A stretch of DNA of 64,000 nucleotides from JBBPYC01 sp965218765. Its GTDB lineage: Bacteria > Pseudomonadota > Gammaproteobacteria > Burkholderiales > Burkholderiaceae_C. The first letter of the stretch is position 1. Every line of letters begins with the position of its first letter. A program made the position numbers and the translations under genes. Below are positions 33,031 through 42,142 of the stretch, one piece after another. The stretch spans positions 1,116,001 to 1,180,000 of the forward strand of contig CBDCLU010000002.1 in the NCBI GenBank assembly GCA_965218765.1, in the 5' to 3' direction. The notes below the pieces were generated by a model. The model saw only the letters and a program-made list of their open reading frames with translations, made no database searches and was not told the origin of the DNA.

Positions 33031-33429
33031 CTATTTCTGCGTTTCGGGCGCGCCCGTGGTCGTGGCTGTCGGCGACGCCGCCGTTGCATGCTCGGCGCCG
33101 TAGGTCTTGACGAGGTAGTCCACCATCGCGGCGGCGTCCTCGTCCGGATATGTTGCGCCGAACGGTTTTTTCATCTTCTTCACAGTCGCGTCCCAATTGG
33201 CACGCGGCGATGCGGGCGGCTGCGATTGCGCGTACTGGGCCGAATGGCAGATCATGCAGTTGCGCAGCACCAACGTGTAGCCGGGCAGATCGCTGGGTGC
33301 GTATTGCGCGGTCTCAGCGGGCAGTTCGACGTCAAGCGCGTGGGCCGTGGTGGCAACCAGGCCGAGCATGCCTGCGACCAACAGGCCGGCCGACCGTGCC
33401 GTGAAATGGATGGAGCGACTGTTTTTCAT
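33031..33429 (-). CDS. sorB: Sulfite dehydrogenase cytochrome subunit (SorB-like)
   Basis: Predicted 132 aa secreted c-type cytochrome. A signal peptide ends near residue 31 (TTAHAL). The single haem site CMICH is at residues 58-62, with a Met further on as likely axial ligand. The ATVKKMKKPFG and AAAMVDYLVKTYG stretches fit small sulfite-oxidising partner cytochromes. The gene begins 13 bases after the stop of the molybdenum subunit gene. It would take electrons from SorA and pass them to a periplasmic cytochrome c or the terminal oxidase. The C-terminal Ala/Thr/Pro tail is low complexity. Confidence 0.87.
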   Translation of the reverse strand: MKNSRSIHFTARSAGLLVAGMLGLVATTAHALDVELPAETAQYAPSDLPGYTLVLRNCMICHSAQYAQSQPPASPRANWDATVKKMKKPFGATYPDEDAAAMVDYLVKTYGAEHATAASPTATTTGAPETQK

Positions 33430-33442
33430 CGAAGCATTCCTT

Positions 33443-34684
33443 TCAGGCGGCCGTCACACGCATGGTCTCGACCACATTGCGCATGTAGCCTGCCGGATTC
33501 CACAAGGCCTGCATCGGCTGGCTCTGGCCGATACGGTTGAACGCGCGCACCTTGAGTTCCAGCGCGCCCGCATGCTTCGGCGTGAACGGCACGGTCCACT
33601 CGCGAAACGAATAGACGCCCAGGTCCTCGCCGAGTCTGGCTTCGGTCCAGCTCTGGCCCCCATCGCCGGAGAACGCGACGCCGGTGATGCCGCGGCCGCC
33701 GTCGAACGCGATGCCGCGCACGATCGTCTCGCGCTGCAGCGGCAGCTTCGCGCCTTCACTCAGACTCGTGATGAACGACCGCACGTTGAAGCGGTTGATC
33801 GGGACTGTTGCTTTCGGCGCGCTGCCGGGTGCGACGCACGCGCAGTCGTTATCGGGAATCCGATACGCGGGTTTCATCCAGAACTGCTCGAACGTGTGGT
33901 CCACCACCTGAATGTCCGACACGTGCTTGACCCAGTAGGTGCCGTAGTAGCCGGGCACGATCAGGCGCAGCGGATAGCCGTTCAACAGCGGCAGATCGGC
34001 GCCGTTCATGCCCCAGGCGAGCATCACGTCGCCGTCCATCGCATGGTCCAGGTCGAGCGACTTGACGAAGTCCGGGCCGTCGCCAGTCGGCGGCTTGTCC
34101 AGCCCATCGAACGTGACCTGCACCGCACCCGCCTGCAGGCCGGCTTTTGCGAGCACCGCCTTCAATGGCACACCGGTCCAGCGCGCATTGCCCATCGCGC
34201 CATTGCCGAGCTGGCCGCCGTTCACCCTAGGCTCGAAGAATCCGCGGCTGTTGCCTGAGCACTGATTGACCGCAACGATCTGCTGGCTGCCGAGCTGCTT
34301 CAGATCAGTCAGCGACAGCTCCAGCGGCGCGGTCACCCTGCCGCCGACTTTCAAACGAAAAGCGGCCGGGTCGATCGAAGTCGGCACGCCGCTCCAGTGA
34401 TAGCGCACGAAGAATGCGTCGTTCGGCGTCAGCACGCCGTCGTTGAAGACGGCGAACGGCGTTTCCAGCTGCGGCGGCCGGCTGGTCAGGACGATCAGCG
34501 GGCGTTTCTGCGGATATGCGATCAAGTCGCGGTGGCCGTTTGCGAACGGCAGCTCCGTGGTTTCGGCCGCCAGTGCGCGCAGTGCGGGATGTGCGAGTGC
34601 AGCGCCGACACCGAGCCCGCCGAAGCTGCGCAACATCGAACGGCGCGCCGTTCGATCGGGGCCGTGAGATTCATTGAAAAGCAT
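33443..34684 (-). CDS. sorA: Sulfite dehydrogenase molybdopterin subunit (SorA-like)
   Basis: Predicted 413 aa periplasmic enzyme oxidising sulfite to sulfate. The N terminus carries a twin-arginine signal (TARRSMLRSFGGLGVGAALA), expected for a protein exported with its cofactor. Cys142 in NQCSGNSRG is the molybdenum ligand of the sulfite oxidase family; FFVRYHWSG, GYYGTYWVKHV and the C-terminal dimerisation domain (about 300-410) are further family marks. With SorB it forms a two-gene unit, sorA-sorB. It would protect the cell from sulfite or gain electrons from it, for example sulfite released from sulfonates. Confidence 0.92.
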   Translation of the reverse strand: MLFNESHGPDRTARRSMLRSFGGLGVGAALAHPALRALAAETTELPFANGHRDLIAYPQKRPLIVLTSRPPQLETPFAVFNDGVLTPNDAFFVRYHWSGVPTSIDPAAFRLKVGGRVTAPLELSLTDLKQLGSQQIVAVNQCSGNSRGFFEPRVNGGQLGNGAMGNARWTGVPLKAVLAKAGLQAGAVQVTFDGLDKPPTGDGPDFVKSLDLDHAMDGDVMLAWGMNGADLPLLNGYPLRLIVPGYYGTYWVKHVSDIQVVDHTFEQFWMKPAYRIPDNDCACVAPGSAPKATVPINRFNVRSFITSLSEGAKLPLQRETIVRGIAFDGGRGITGVAFSGDGGQSWTEARLGEDLGVYSFREWTVPFTPKHAGALELKVRAFNRIGQSQPMQALWNPAGYMRNVVETMRVTAA

Positions 34685-34775
34685 GGTCGTCTCCAGTCAT
34701 TGCTACGATGAAATTTTTGGCTCAAGCCCAGCCCGAAAGTCGCCACCTCGTGCGGCCAGACCACTTGGTATCGGC

Positions 34776-36656
34776 TTAGCTGGCCCGGTTGCCCGTGGCG
34801 ATCCTGCCTGCGGCTTCCAGCGCTTCGGATGTGGTCGTCGCCACCGTTTCCACCCGCAGCTTGGCGCGCAGTTGAGCAACCAGCTGCGCATCGGTCTGTT
34901 GCCAAATGCACAGCATGACGCGCGCCTTCGGCACCGCCTGCCGAACCTGCAGCGACACCGAGCGCAGGTGCAAGGTGCTCAGCGGCTCGACAAACGACAG
35001 GCAGACCAGCGCGACCTGCTGCATGCGCTCCACCGGCGCCTGCGCGGCGTCCGACAGCGGCAGTGCCGCTGCGCGCAAGCCGTGCTTGGTGAGCAGCTGC
35101 GCGAGCATCGCCGCAACCAGGCCATCGAGCGGATGGTCGCCATGCAGCACCGCGACCGGCGTCTCGCCGCGCCAGCCGCGCGCGAGTTCGGACGGCTCGA
35201 ACACGCGGCGATCGGCGTCGCGCTCCAGCCGCACCTGATCGAACGCGGCCTGTGCTTCGACCCCGGCCTGGCCGCCGCGCGCAAGCGGATCGGGTGCGTC
35301 GGCCAGGCCGGCGACCACCTGCTGCGCCGATTCGATGAGCCGATCCAGCCGGTCGCCGCTGACGCTGCCGCGCACGATGTCCTGGTGCGCGCGCCGCACC
35401 GCAGCCAGTGCGATGTCGTCGTAGTAGGTGGACAGGCTGCGGCCTTTGAGGAACTCCAGCGCCTGCTCGCGTGCTTCCTGCGGATCGCCGGCCAGCATGC
35501 GTTGATAAAAAATCTCGTGCGGCGCGAGCACCGGCCGGTCGCCGAGCAAGGTGTCCAGAAACTGCAGCCGCTGCACGTGCCGACCCAGCACCACCAGACA
35601 GATCGTGAGCGGCGTGGACAGCACGAGGCCGATCGGCCCCCACAGATACGCCCAGATCGTGGCGGCCACGATGATCGCGACCGGCGACAGGCCGGAACGC
35701 TGGCCGTACAGCAGCGGCTCGATCACATGGCCGACCAGCGGCTCGACCAGCGCGAACAGGCCGAGCGTCCAGAACACGCTGTGCCAGCCCGGATCGACCG
35801 CGAACGCGACGAACAGCGGCGGCACCAGCCCGATGAACGCGCCGACGTACGGCACGAAGCGCATGATGCCGGCGAAGATGCCCCACAAAAACGGGCTCGG
35901 CAGCCCGATCGCCCACAGCGCGATGCCGATCGTGAGGCCGAACGAGCCGTTTACGGCCAGCTGGGTCAGCAGCATGCGGCCCACGCGCAGGCCGGCGTCA
36001 TCGAGCGCCGCCGTGGTCTTCTGCAGATCCTCGGTGCCGGTCAGGCGGATGAAGCGGTTGCGCAGGCCGGAGCGCTCGGCCAGCATGAAGCTCGCCAGCA
36101 GGATCACGACGAACAGCGACCCCAGCGGCGCGAGCAGCGGCACCAGCACCGCATAGAGCGCCTGAAATCCGTGCGCGTCGTCGTCGATGCGCACCACGGG
36201 CACCGCCGCAGCACTGCTGGCCACCGCGGATTCGGTGGCCTGCTGCATCGTGCCGAACACGCGGGTGAGCACGTCGGCCGCGTCGCTGAACACGCCGCGG
36301 CCCGCCATCATGTGCGAGAGGCTTGCGATCTTCTGCTGCAGCACCGGCTCGTACCCCGGCACGTCGGCTGCGAACACCGACGCCTGCCAGTAGGCAACCC
36401 AGGCCAGCCCCACGATCAGCCCGACCGCCAGCAGGATCGACGACAGCAGCGCCAGCCGCCGGTCGAGCCCGCGGCGGCGCAGCCAGCCCATCACCGGGGA
36501 CAGCGCGAAGCTCAGCAGGATGCCGAGCACCAGATGCACGATGACTTCCTCGCCGAACTTGAGCAGCGCGGCCAGCGCCAGCACCAGCAGCACGCCGGCC
36601 AGCGCCTGGAACAGCGGGATCGCCTGGCGCAGCAGGCGGTTGGTGATCAGGTCCAT
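34776..36656 (-). CDS. AI-2E family transporter with long C-terminal extension
   Basis: Predicted 626 aa. Residues 1 to about 375 form the PerM/AI-2E membrane domain: two early helices, a large periplasmic segment (about 90-165), then five helices with FVPYVGAFIGLVPP and the LVGHVIEPLLYGQRSGLSP family block. Family members are usually near 350 residues. Here about 250 more follow: a helical stretch (BLF-like repeats of Arg and Leu, about 390-480) and a final alpha/beta part (PVAVLHGDHPLDGLVAAMLAQLL... CLSFVEPLSTLHLRSV) that resembles a cobalamin-binding-type Rossmann fold without the DxHxxG motif. Transport role is unproven in most of the family. Confidence 0.83.
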   Translation of the reverse strand: MDLITNRLLRQAIPLFQALAGVLLVLALAALLKFGEEVIVHLVLGILLSFALSPVMGWLRRRGLDRRLALLSSILLAVGLIVGLAWVAYWQASVFAADVPGYEPVLQQKIASLSHMMAGRGVFSDAADVLTRVFGTMQQATESAVASSAAAVPVVRIDDDAHGFQALYAVLVPLLAPLGSLFVVILLASFMLAERSGLRNRFIRLTGTEDLQKTTAALDDAGLRVGRMLLTQLAVNGSFGLTIGIALWAIGLPSPFLWGIFAGIMRFVPYVGAFIGLVPPLFVAFAVDPGWHSVFWTLGLFALVEPLVGHVIEPLLYGQRSGLSPVAIIVAATIWAYLWGPIGLVLSTPLTICLVVLGRHVQRLQFLDTLLGDRPVLAPHEIFYQRMLAGDPQEAREQALEFLKGRSLSTYYDDIALAAVRRAHQDIVRGSVSGDRLDRLIESAQQVVAGLADAPDPLARGGQAGVEAQAAFDQVRLERDADRRVFEPSELARGWRGETPVAVLHGDHPLDGLVAAMLAQLLTKHGLRAAALPLSDAAQAPVERMQQVALVCLSFVEPLSTLHLRSVSLQVRQAVPKARVMLCIWQQTDAQLVAQLRAKLRVETVATTTSEALEAAGRIATGNRAS

Positions 36657-36711
36657 GTGCGCTGCCGTTGCTGGCCGCAGTTGCCGCAGTGGCCGTGATG
36701 CCGCACCGGGT

Positions 36712-37128
36712 TCACGCAGCCGGCTGGTCCGGCGGGGTCGCAGTCGGTTCGTCCGCCGCGCTGTCGGGCGTGATCAGCGCATCGATCTGCTCGAGCAGCT
36801 TCGCAAAGTCGATCGGCTTCGGGTGGTAGTCGTCGCAGCCGGCCTGCAGCGCCTTTTCACGGTCGCCGGCCATCGCATGGGCGGTCAGCGCGATGATCGG
36901 GATCGCCTGGGTTTGCGAGTCAGCTTTGATCGCACGCGCCGCCGTCCAGCCGTCCATGATCGGCAGGTTCATGTCGAGCAGGATCACGTCCGGCTGAGCC
37001 GACTTCGCGTTTTGCACGGCCTGCTCACCATCGTGCGCGAGCAGCACGGTATGGCCGCGGCGTTCAAGGCGCCGAGACAGAAAGTCCCAGATCTGTTCGC
37101 TGTCTTCGACCAGCAGAATGGTTGCCAT
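36712..37128 (-). CDS. Single-domain response regulator (DivK/CheY-like)
   Basis: Predicted 138 aa receiver protein with no output domain. The acidic pair is in LVEDS, the phosphoacceptor Asp52 in DVILLDMNLPIMDGW, Thr in ALTAHAM and Lys in HPKPIDF. I chose the ATG at 37128, which has a GGAAGGA site upstream; a TTG at 37164 overlaps the kinase stop but lacks one. A short Ala/Pro/Asp-rich tail ends the protein. It lies directly downstream of the hybrid kinase gene and is probably a target of its phosphorelay. Confidence 0.9.
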   Translation of the reverse strand: MATILLVEDSEQIWDFLSRRLERRGHTVLLAHDGEQAVQNAKSAQPDVILLDMNLPIMDGWTAARAIKADSQTQAIPIIALTAHAMAGDREKALQAGCDDYHPKPIDFAKLLEQIDALITPDSAADEPTATPPDQPAA

Positions 37129-37160
37129 GTCTTTGCTTTTTCCTTCCGTTTCGCTCAGAT

Positions 37161-39770
37161 TCAAGGGATGGGGTGGGGTTCATCGTCGCCCGGCAATGTT
37201 GGCACGGGCAACCGGGGCTGCGCGTAGCGCCGCAGGTCCGCAGCCAGTTCGGCCAGCGGCATGCTGCCTTTCTGCAGAATCGCGTCAGTGTCTTTTTCCA
37301 GGCGGCGCACGCGGGTCGACTGGATATCCTCCGACGTCATCACCACCAGCGCGACCGCGTCCCACTGCTGATTGTTCCTGACTTCACGAACGAATGCATG
37401 ACCGTCCATCGCGGGCATGACCAAGTCGACCAGCACCAACGCGGGCAAGCGGCTGCGCATCGACGCGAGTGCCTGCGCCCCGTTCGTCGCGGACGCCACC
37501 GTCCAGCCCTCGCGTTCGAGCAGCGTGGTCAGGCGTTTGTTAGCTGCCACGTCGTCGTCGACGATCAACACATCATGCGGCGATTCGGCCGCGCACGCAT
37601 CGTTGATGGCCTGGGACAATGCGCTACGCTTGATCGGTTTTCTCAGGTAGCCGCTCGCGCCCATCGCATATGCGAACCGCTCGTCGCCCAATGCCGTCTG
37701 CATGATCACCGGGGTGTGCGCGATCTTAGGGTTGCTGCGGATCGCCTTGAGCACGTGCCAGCCGTCCATGCCGGGCAACATCACATCCAGCAGCACGGCG
37801 GTCGGGCGCAGGGTTTTGAGCATCTCGAGCGCCTGCGTGCCGCTGGTGGCGACGCTCACGCTAAACCCTTCTTTCGTGAGGTGGCGCTGCAGCAACTCGC
37901 GCGCCGACGCTTCGTCGTCGATGACAAGGATGGTCTGGCCCGTCGGGTCGGCCGATGTCCCTTCAGCAGGCGCCGCGCCGCCCTCGGCTGTGTCGGTGGA
38001 CGCTGCCACGCTTTCGAGCGACGGCGGCACCCAGCGGCTGGGCAGGGTCACGCTGAACGTGGTGCCCCGGCCTTGTTCGCTCTCGACCGTGACATTGCCC
38101 CCGAGCATGAGCGCCAGCGCGCGGGTCAGCGCCAGGCCGAGGCCGGTGCCACCGTACTTGCGCGTCGTGGTCACGTCCGCTTGCGAAAAGCGTTCGAACA
38201 GCCCGTTGACCTGCTGCGGCGTCATGCCGATGCCGGTATCGGCGACCTCGAAACGCGTGTGTGCCACACCCTGGACGTCGACGCCCACCACAGTGACCGC
38301 GACCGTTCCATCCTTCGTGAATTTCGCCGCGTTGCCGACCAGATTGATCAGGATCTGGCGCAGCTTGAGATCGTCGGTGAATAGCCGGACGTGCGAATCG
38401 GCAGCCGTCGTCGTCAGCTGATTGCCGTTTTTCTCGACCAGGCTGGTGCAAGCGGATTCGAGTTCCGACAGCAGCGTCGTCACTTCGAACTCGACCGGGT
38501 GCACGTCCATCTTCTGCGCCTCGATCTTCGACAGGTCCAGCACGTCGTTGATCAGCCCGAGCAGGTGGCGCGCATTGACGTTGATCTTGCGCAGATCGGC
38601 CAGGATCGACTCCTGCCCGAGATCCTGCACGTCTTCTTCGATCAGGTCGCAGTAGCCGAGGACCGCCGTCAGCGGCGTGCGCAACTCATGGCTCATGTTC
38701 GCGATGAACGCTGACTTGGCACGGTTTGCGGATTCGGCCGCTTCCTTCGCGTCGCTCAGTTCGGTTTCCCATTCGCGCTGGCGCGTGAGGTCGTTCACGA
38801 CGATGCCGGCGCCGGCCTGTTCGGTGCCGTCCTCACGCACCAGCACGGTCCGAAACACATCGACCTTCAGGCATTTCGCCCCGCCCGGATCGTCCACGTC
38901 GATCAGGTCGAGGTCGACGGCCGTATCCCGGGTGCCGCCGGCCATTGCTTCGTCGATGCGGGCCTGCAGTTGCGGTCCGACACTGGGCGCAGCCTGAGCG
39001 AGCGATACCTCGAACAGACGAGCGCTCCCGCCTTCGCCAATCATCGTGGCAAAGCTCTGGTTGGCTTGCAGCACGCGTCCGCGACCATCGACCAGCGCCA
39101 AGCCAACCGGGGCTCGCTCGAACACGTCGGCCAGCAAGGTGCGGGCGCGGGCTTCGGAACGGCGGCTGCGCCGTGCAAGGCGGGCCAGCACCACGCTTGA
39201 GAGAATCAGGCAGGCCAGGCATCCCAGCAGCAACGGCAGATAACGGCCGGACAGGTGCTGCGCAGAGGTCTGCTGCTGCGCCCGCGCGCGGGTCTGGGCC
39301 ACTTCGGCAGACCCGCGCGCAGCGTCCATCAGTGCCTTGCCGCGCCCGGTCGCGACCGCATCGCGACTTTCCATCCAGGAATTGCGTCGCGTCGCGATCA
39401 CTTCCTGCGCGTAGGCCATGACCGCGTCGCCGTCTGACAGCAAGGTCTGGGCAGTGCCATCCGCGATGCCTGCATTTGTCAGCGAGTCGCCGACCGCCTT
39501 GGAATTGCGATCGAAAGCCGATCTGGCCTCGGTGTAAGGCTCCAGATACGCTTCCGAGCCGACGATGACGAAGCCCCGGTAGGCGGTTTGCGCGTCCTTG
39601 AGCGACGACAAATACCGTTCCACCGCGATGTCCGCTTGCTGGAAGCGTCCAGATGCCGACTGCGCCGACGCGATCAGGACGATGGTGACCAGCATCCCGA
39701 TCAGCGAAGCCACCAGCAGGCCAGCAGTCAGTTTCGCCGCAGTGGCCGTCGGCAGGGGACGTGTGGGCAT
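37161..39770 (-). CDS. Hybrid sensor histidine kinase with CHASE3-like sensor and two receivers
   Basis: Predicted 869 aa from the ATG at 39770. Helix one (about 12-38) and helix two (about 178-198) flank a CHASE3-like all-helical periplasmic domain (DAQTAYRGFVIVGSEAYLEPY). A PAS-like domain (about 215-330) leads to the HisKA box SHELRTPLTAVLGY (His361) and the ATPase domain (NLVGNAAKF, DTGIGM, GGTGLGLAL). Two receiver domains follow: one with LDVMLPGMDGW, one with VDLVMPAMDGH. No Hpt domain is present, so phosphate may pass to the separate regulator encoded just downstream. No strong Shine-Dalgarno supports the chosen start. Confidence 0.92.
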   Translation of the reverse strand: MPTRPLPTATAAKLTAGLLVASLIGMLVTIVLIASAQSASGRFQQADIAVERYLSSLKDAQTAYRGFVIVGSEAYLEPYTEARSAFDRNSKAVGDSLTNAGIADGTAQTLLSDGDAVMAYAQEVIATRRNSWMESRDAVATGRGKALMDAARGSAEVAQTRARAQQQTSAQHLSGRYLPLLLGCLACLILSSVVLARLARRSRRSEARARTLLADVFERAPVGLALVDGRGRVLQANQSFATMIGEGGSARLFEVSLAQAAPSVGPQLQARIDEAMAGGTRDTAVDLDLIDVDDPGGAKCLKVDVFRTVLVREDGTEQAGAGIVVNDLTRQREWETELSDAKEAAESANRAKSAFIANMSHELRTPLTAVLGYCDLIEEDVQDLGQESILADLRKINVNARHLLGLINDVLDLSKIEAQKMDVHPVEFEVTTLLSELESACTSLVEKNGNQLTTTAADSHVRLFTDDLKLRQILINLVGNAAKFTKDGTVAVTVVGVDVQGVAHTRFEVADTGIGMTPQQVNGLFERFSQADVTTTRKYGGTGLGLALTRALALMLGGNVTVESEQGRGTTFSVTLPSRWVPPSLESVAASTDTAEGGAAPAEGTSADPTGQTILVIDDEASARELLQRHLTKEGFSVSVATSGTQALEMLKTLRPTAVLLDVMLPGMDGWHVLKAIRSNPKIAHTPVIMQTALGDERFAYAMGASGYLRKPIKRSALSQAINDACAAESPHDVLIVDDDVAANKRLTTLLEREGWTVASATNGAQALASMRSRLPALVLVDLVMPAMDGHAFVREVRNNQQWDAVALVVMTSEDIQSTRVRRLEKDTDAILQKGSMPLAELAADLRRYAQPRLPVPTLPGDDEPHPIP

Positions 39771-39838
39771 CGGAAAAAAGGCAGTTGGCCGCGACAAAAA
39801 TCCGGCGCTTGGTGGAACAGCTTGGCGACCATCAAGCG

Positions 39839-39873
39839 CAAACCCATGGCGCACGGTGCACGCCATGGGTTTG
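39839..39873. terminator. 13 bp perfect hairpin between the aldolase and hybrid kinase genes
   Basis: CAAACCCATGGCG at 39839-39851 pairs fully with CGCCATGGGTTTG at 39861-39873 around a nine-base loop. It lies upstream of the hybrid kinase start and downstream of the aldolase stop, both on the minus strand. No T-tract follows on that strand, so it may be a factor-dependent end, an RNA-stabilising hairpin or a protein-binding palindrome. Confidence 0.45.
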
Positions 39874-39877
39874 TGCG

Positions 39878-39900
39878 GCGTCGAATCGGCGATTCGACGC
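39878..39900. terminator. 10 bp perfect hairpin, adjacent to the previous one
   Basis: GCGTCGAATC and GATTCGACGC pair perfectly around a three-base loop (GGC). It is 35 bases past the aldolase stop codon on the minus strand and four bases from the next hairpin. The two together may mark the end of the aldarate operon transcript. Confidence 0.45.
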
Positions 39901-39934
39901 ATGGATCCCGGGCCGTCCGCCCAGGCGCCTAGAC

Positions 39935-40741
39935 TCAGTATTGTGCCGCGATCGGCGCCTTCACTTCTTCCTGATACTTGTCGCGCAGACCCTGCGACGC
40001 CATTCGCAGCAAACCGAGATCGCTGCCGACGCCAACGAATGTCATGCCCATGTCCAGATAGCGGCGCGCGTCGGCTTCAGCCGGCGCAAGAATGCCGGTT
40101 GCCTTGCCGGCGCCCTGCGCCGCCTGATGAATCTGCTTGATCGCGTCCTGGACGTCGGCGTGGCCGGCTGCGCCTAGCTGGCCGTACGCCGCGGCCAAAT
40201 CCGATGGGCCGATGAACAGGCAGTCGACGCCGTCCACCGCCGCGATTTCTGCCGCTGCTTCGACACCGGCACGACTTTCGATCTGGACCAGCACGCCGAT
40301 GTGATCGTTCGCGGTTTTCAGGTAGTCGGCGATGGCGCCGAACCGATTGCCGCGATGCGACACCGACACGCCGCGCATGCCCTGCGGCGGATAACGCGTC
40401 GCGGCAACCGCGGAGCGCGCCTGCTCCGCGCTTTCGACGAACGGGATCAGCAGGTTGCTCGCGCCCGAATCGAGCAGCCGCTTGATGATCACCGCATCGT
40501 TCCAAGGCGGGCGGATGATCGGCGCGCTCACGCTGTCCTTGAGCGCCATCATTTGCGGGATCAGGGTGAGCACGTCGTTCGGTGCGTGCTCGGCATCGAG
40601 CAGCAGCCAGTCGAAGCCCGCCACGCCGAGCACTTCGGTGCTGATGTGGCTGGCCAGCGACGTCCAGCAGCCGATCAGCCGTTCGCGTTTCAGCAGGCGC
40701 TGGCGGAAGTTGTTGGGCATCGAGGTGTAGGGGGTGCTCAT
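39935..40741 (-). CDS. HpaI/HpcH-type class II aldolase (5-keto-4-deoxy-D-glucarate aldolase-like)
   Basis: Predicted 268 aa TIM-barrel aldolase. MPNNFRQRLLKRERLIGCWTSL, DWLLLDAEHAPND, the QIESRAGVEAAAEIAAVDGVDCLFIGPSDLA metal/substrate block and GMTFVGVGSDLGLL match the GarL/HpaI family. Next to glucarate dehydratase the natural role is cleavage of 5-keto-4-deoxyglucarate to pyruvate and tartronate semialdehyde. Related enzymes act on 2-keto-3-deoxyrhamnonate or homoprotocatechuate products, so the symbol garL is not assigned. It is the last gene of the minus-strand aldarate operon and starts 27 bases after the gudD stop. Confidence 0.87.
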   Translation of the reverse strand: MSTPYTSMPNNFRQRLLKRERLIGCWTSLASHISTEVLGVAGFDWLLLDAEHAPNDVLTLIPQMMALKDSVSAPIIRPPWNDAVIIKRLLDSGASNLLIPFVESAEQARSAVAATRYPPQGMRGVSVSHRGNRFGAIADYLKTANDHIGVLVQIESRAGVEAAAEIAAVDGVDCLFIGPSDLAAAYGQLGAAGHADVQDAIKQIHQAAQGAGKATGILAPAEADARRYLDMGMTFVGVGSDLGLLRMASQGLRDKYQEEVKAPIAAQY

Positions 40742-40768
40742 CGGTGTGCTCTCCAGGTAAGTTCTTGT

Positions 40769-42118
40769 TTATCGGACCATGCAGGGCCGCTTGGGGTCGA
40801 AGGTCCAGTTCAGGATCAGATACTGCATGGCGGTCGCATCGTCGCGGGAACCGAGGCCATGCCGCAAGTACAACTGATGCGCCTTGTCGACTTCTGCCAT
40901 GTCGAGCGCAACGCCGAGCCCGGGCACGGTGGGAACCTGCACATGGCCGCCGACGATCTGCAGCGGATTTTTTGTAAGGCGCTGGCCATCCTGCCAGATC
41001 CAGTGCGTGTCGATCGCGGTGACCCGGCCCGGCGCGGCGGCGCCGACCTGCGTGAACATCGCAAGCGACACGTCGAAATGGTTGTTCGAATGCGAGCCCC
41101 AGGTCAACCCCCAGTCGCGGCAGGTCTGCGCGACGCGCACCGACCCGGCCATGGTCCAGAAATGCGGATCGGCAAGCGGGATGTCGACCGATTGCAGGCT
41201 GAGCGCATGGGCCAGTTGCCGCCAGTCGGTCGCGATCATGTTGGTCGCCGTGGGCAGGCCGGTCGCGCGGCGGAACTCGGCCATCACTTCGCGGCCGGAG
41301 AACACGCCTTCGGCGCCGCACGGGTCTTCCGCATAGGCGACCACGCCGTGCAGGTCGCGCATCAGGCGCACCGCGTCTTGCAACAGCCAGCCGCCGTTCG
41401 GATCGAGCGTGACGCGGGCGGTGGGGAAGCGTTCGTGCAGCGCCTTGACCGCTTCAATTTCTTCTTCGCCGCGCAGCACGCCGCCCTTGAGCTTGAAGTC
41501 GTTGAAGCCGTAGCGCTGCTGCGCGGCCTCGGCCTGGGCCACGATCGCGTCGGGTGTCAGCGCGACTTCATGCCGGATGCGCGACCAGGCATCCTCGGCG
41601 TCCGGCTCGCCTGCATAAGGCAGATCGGTTCTATTGCGGTCGCCGACGTAGAACAGGTAGCCGAGCATCTCGACCGAATCGCGCTGCTGCCCTTCGCCGA
41701 GCAGCGCGCAGACCGGCACGCCCAGGTGCTGGCCGAGCAGATCGAGCAGGGCCGATTCGACGGCCGTCACCGCATGAATCGTGGTGCGCAGATCGAACGT
41801 CTGCTGCCCGCGCCCGCCCGCATCCCGGTCCGCAAACGTGCGTTGCAGCCGCTGCAGCGTCTGCTGAACGCCGCCGATGCCGGTGCCGACGACGAGCGCG
41901 CGCGCGTCTTCCAGCGTCTGCCGGATCTTTTCACCGCCGGGCACTTCACCGATGCCGGTGCGGCCCGCGCTGTCGGTCAACAGCAGCAGGTTGCGCGTGA
42001 AAAACGGCCCGTGTGCACCGCTCAGGTTCAGCAGCATGCTGTCGCGGCCGGCGACCGGGATCGCACGCAGGTCGGTGACGACGGGCGTGTCGGCTGATCG
42101 GCGTGCGGATACGGTCAT
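40769..42118 (-). CDS. gudD: Glucarate dehydratase
   Basis: Predicted 449 aa enolase-superfamily enzyme converting D-glucarate (and L-idarate) to 5-keto-4-deoxyglucarate. The N-terminal capping domain has LRAIPVAGRDSMLLNLSGAHGPFFTRN, typical of GudD. In the barrel, FKLKGGVL holds the catalytic Lys of the KxK region, TLDPNGGW and YAEDPCG supply magnesium ligands, and WGSHSNNHFDVSLAM holds the catalytic His. Length equals that of E. coli GudD. It sits between a TctC receptor gene (25 bases upstream) and the HpaI-type aldolase gene that would use its product. Confidence 0.95.
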   Translation of the reverse strand: MTVSARRSADTPVVTDLRAIPVAGRDSMLLNLSGAHGPFFTRNLLLLTDSAGRTGIGEVPGGEKIRQTLEDARALVVGTGIGGVQQTLQRLQRTFADRDAGGRGQQTFDLRTTIHAVTAVESALLDLLGQHLGVPVCALLGEGQQRDSVEMLGYLFYVGDRNRTDLPYAGEPDAEDAWSRIRHEVALTPDAIVAQAEAAQQRYGFNDFKLKGGVLRGEEEIEAVKALHERFPTARVTLDPNGGWLLQDAVRLMRDLHGVVAYAEDPCGAEGVFSGREVMAEFRRATGLPTATNMIATDWRQLAHALSLQSVDIPLADPHFWTMAGSVRVAQTCRDWGLTWGSHSNNHFDVSLAMFTQVGAAAPGRVTAIDTHWIWQDGQRLTKNPLQIVGGHVQVPTVPGLGVALDMAEVDKAHQLYLRHGLGSRDDATAMQYLILNWTFDPKRPCMVR

Positions 42119-42142
42119 TGCAGCGTCCTCCAGACTTCGCGT

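Noticed and set aside
34690..34740. Seventh copy of the dispersed ~60 bp element upstream of sorA
   Set aside because: TTGCTACGATGAAATTTTTGG is A/T rich but lacks the AGCGC and AGGCC steps in order, so the match is too weak to count.
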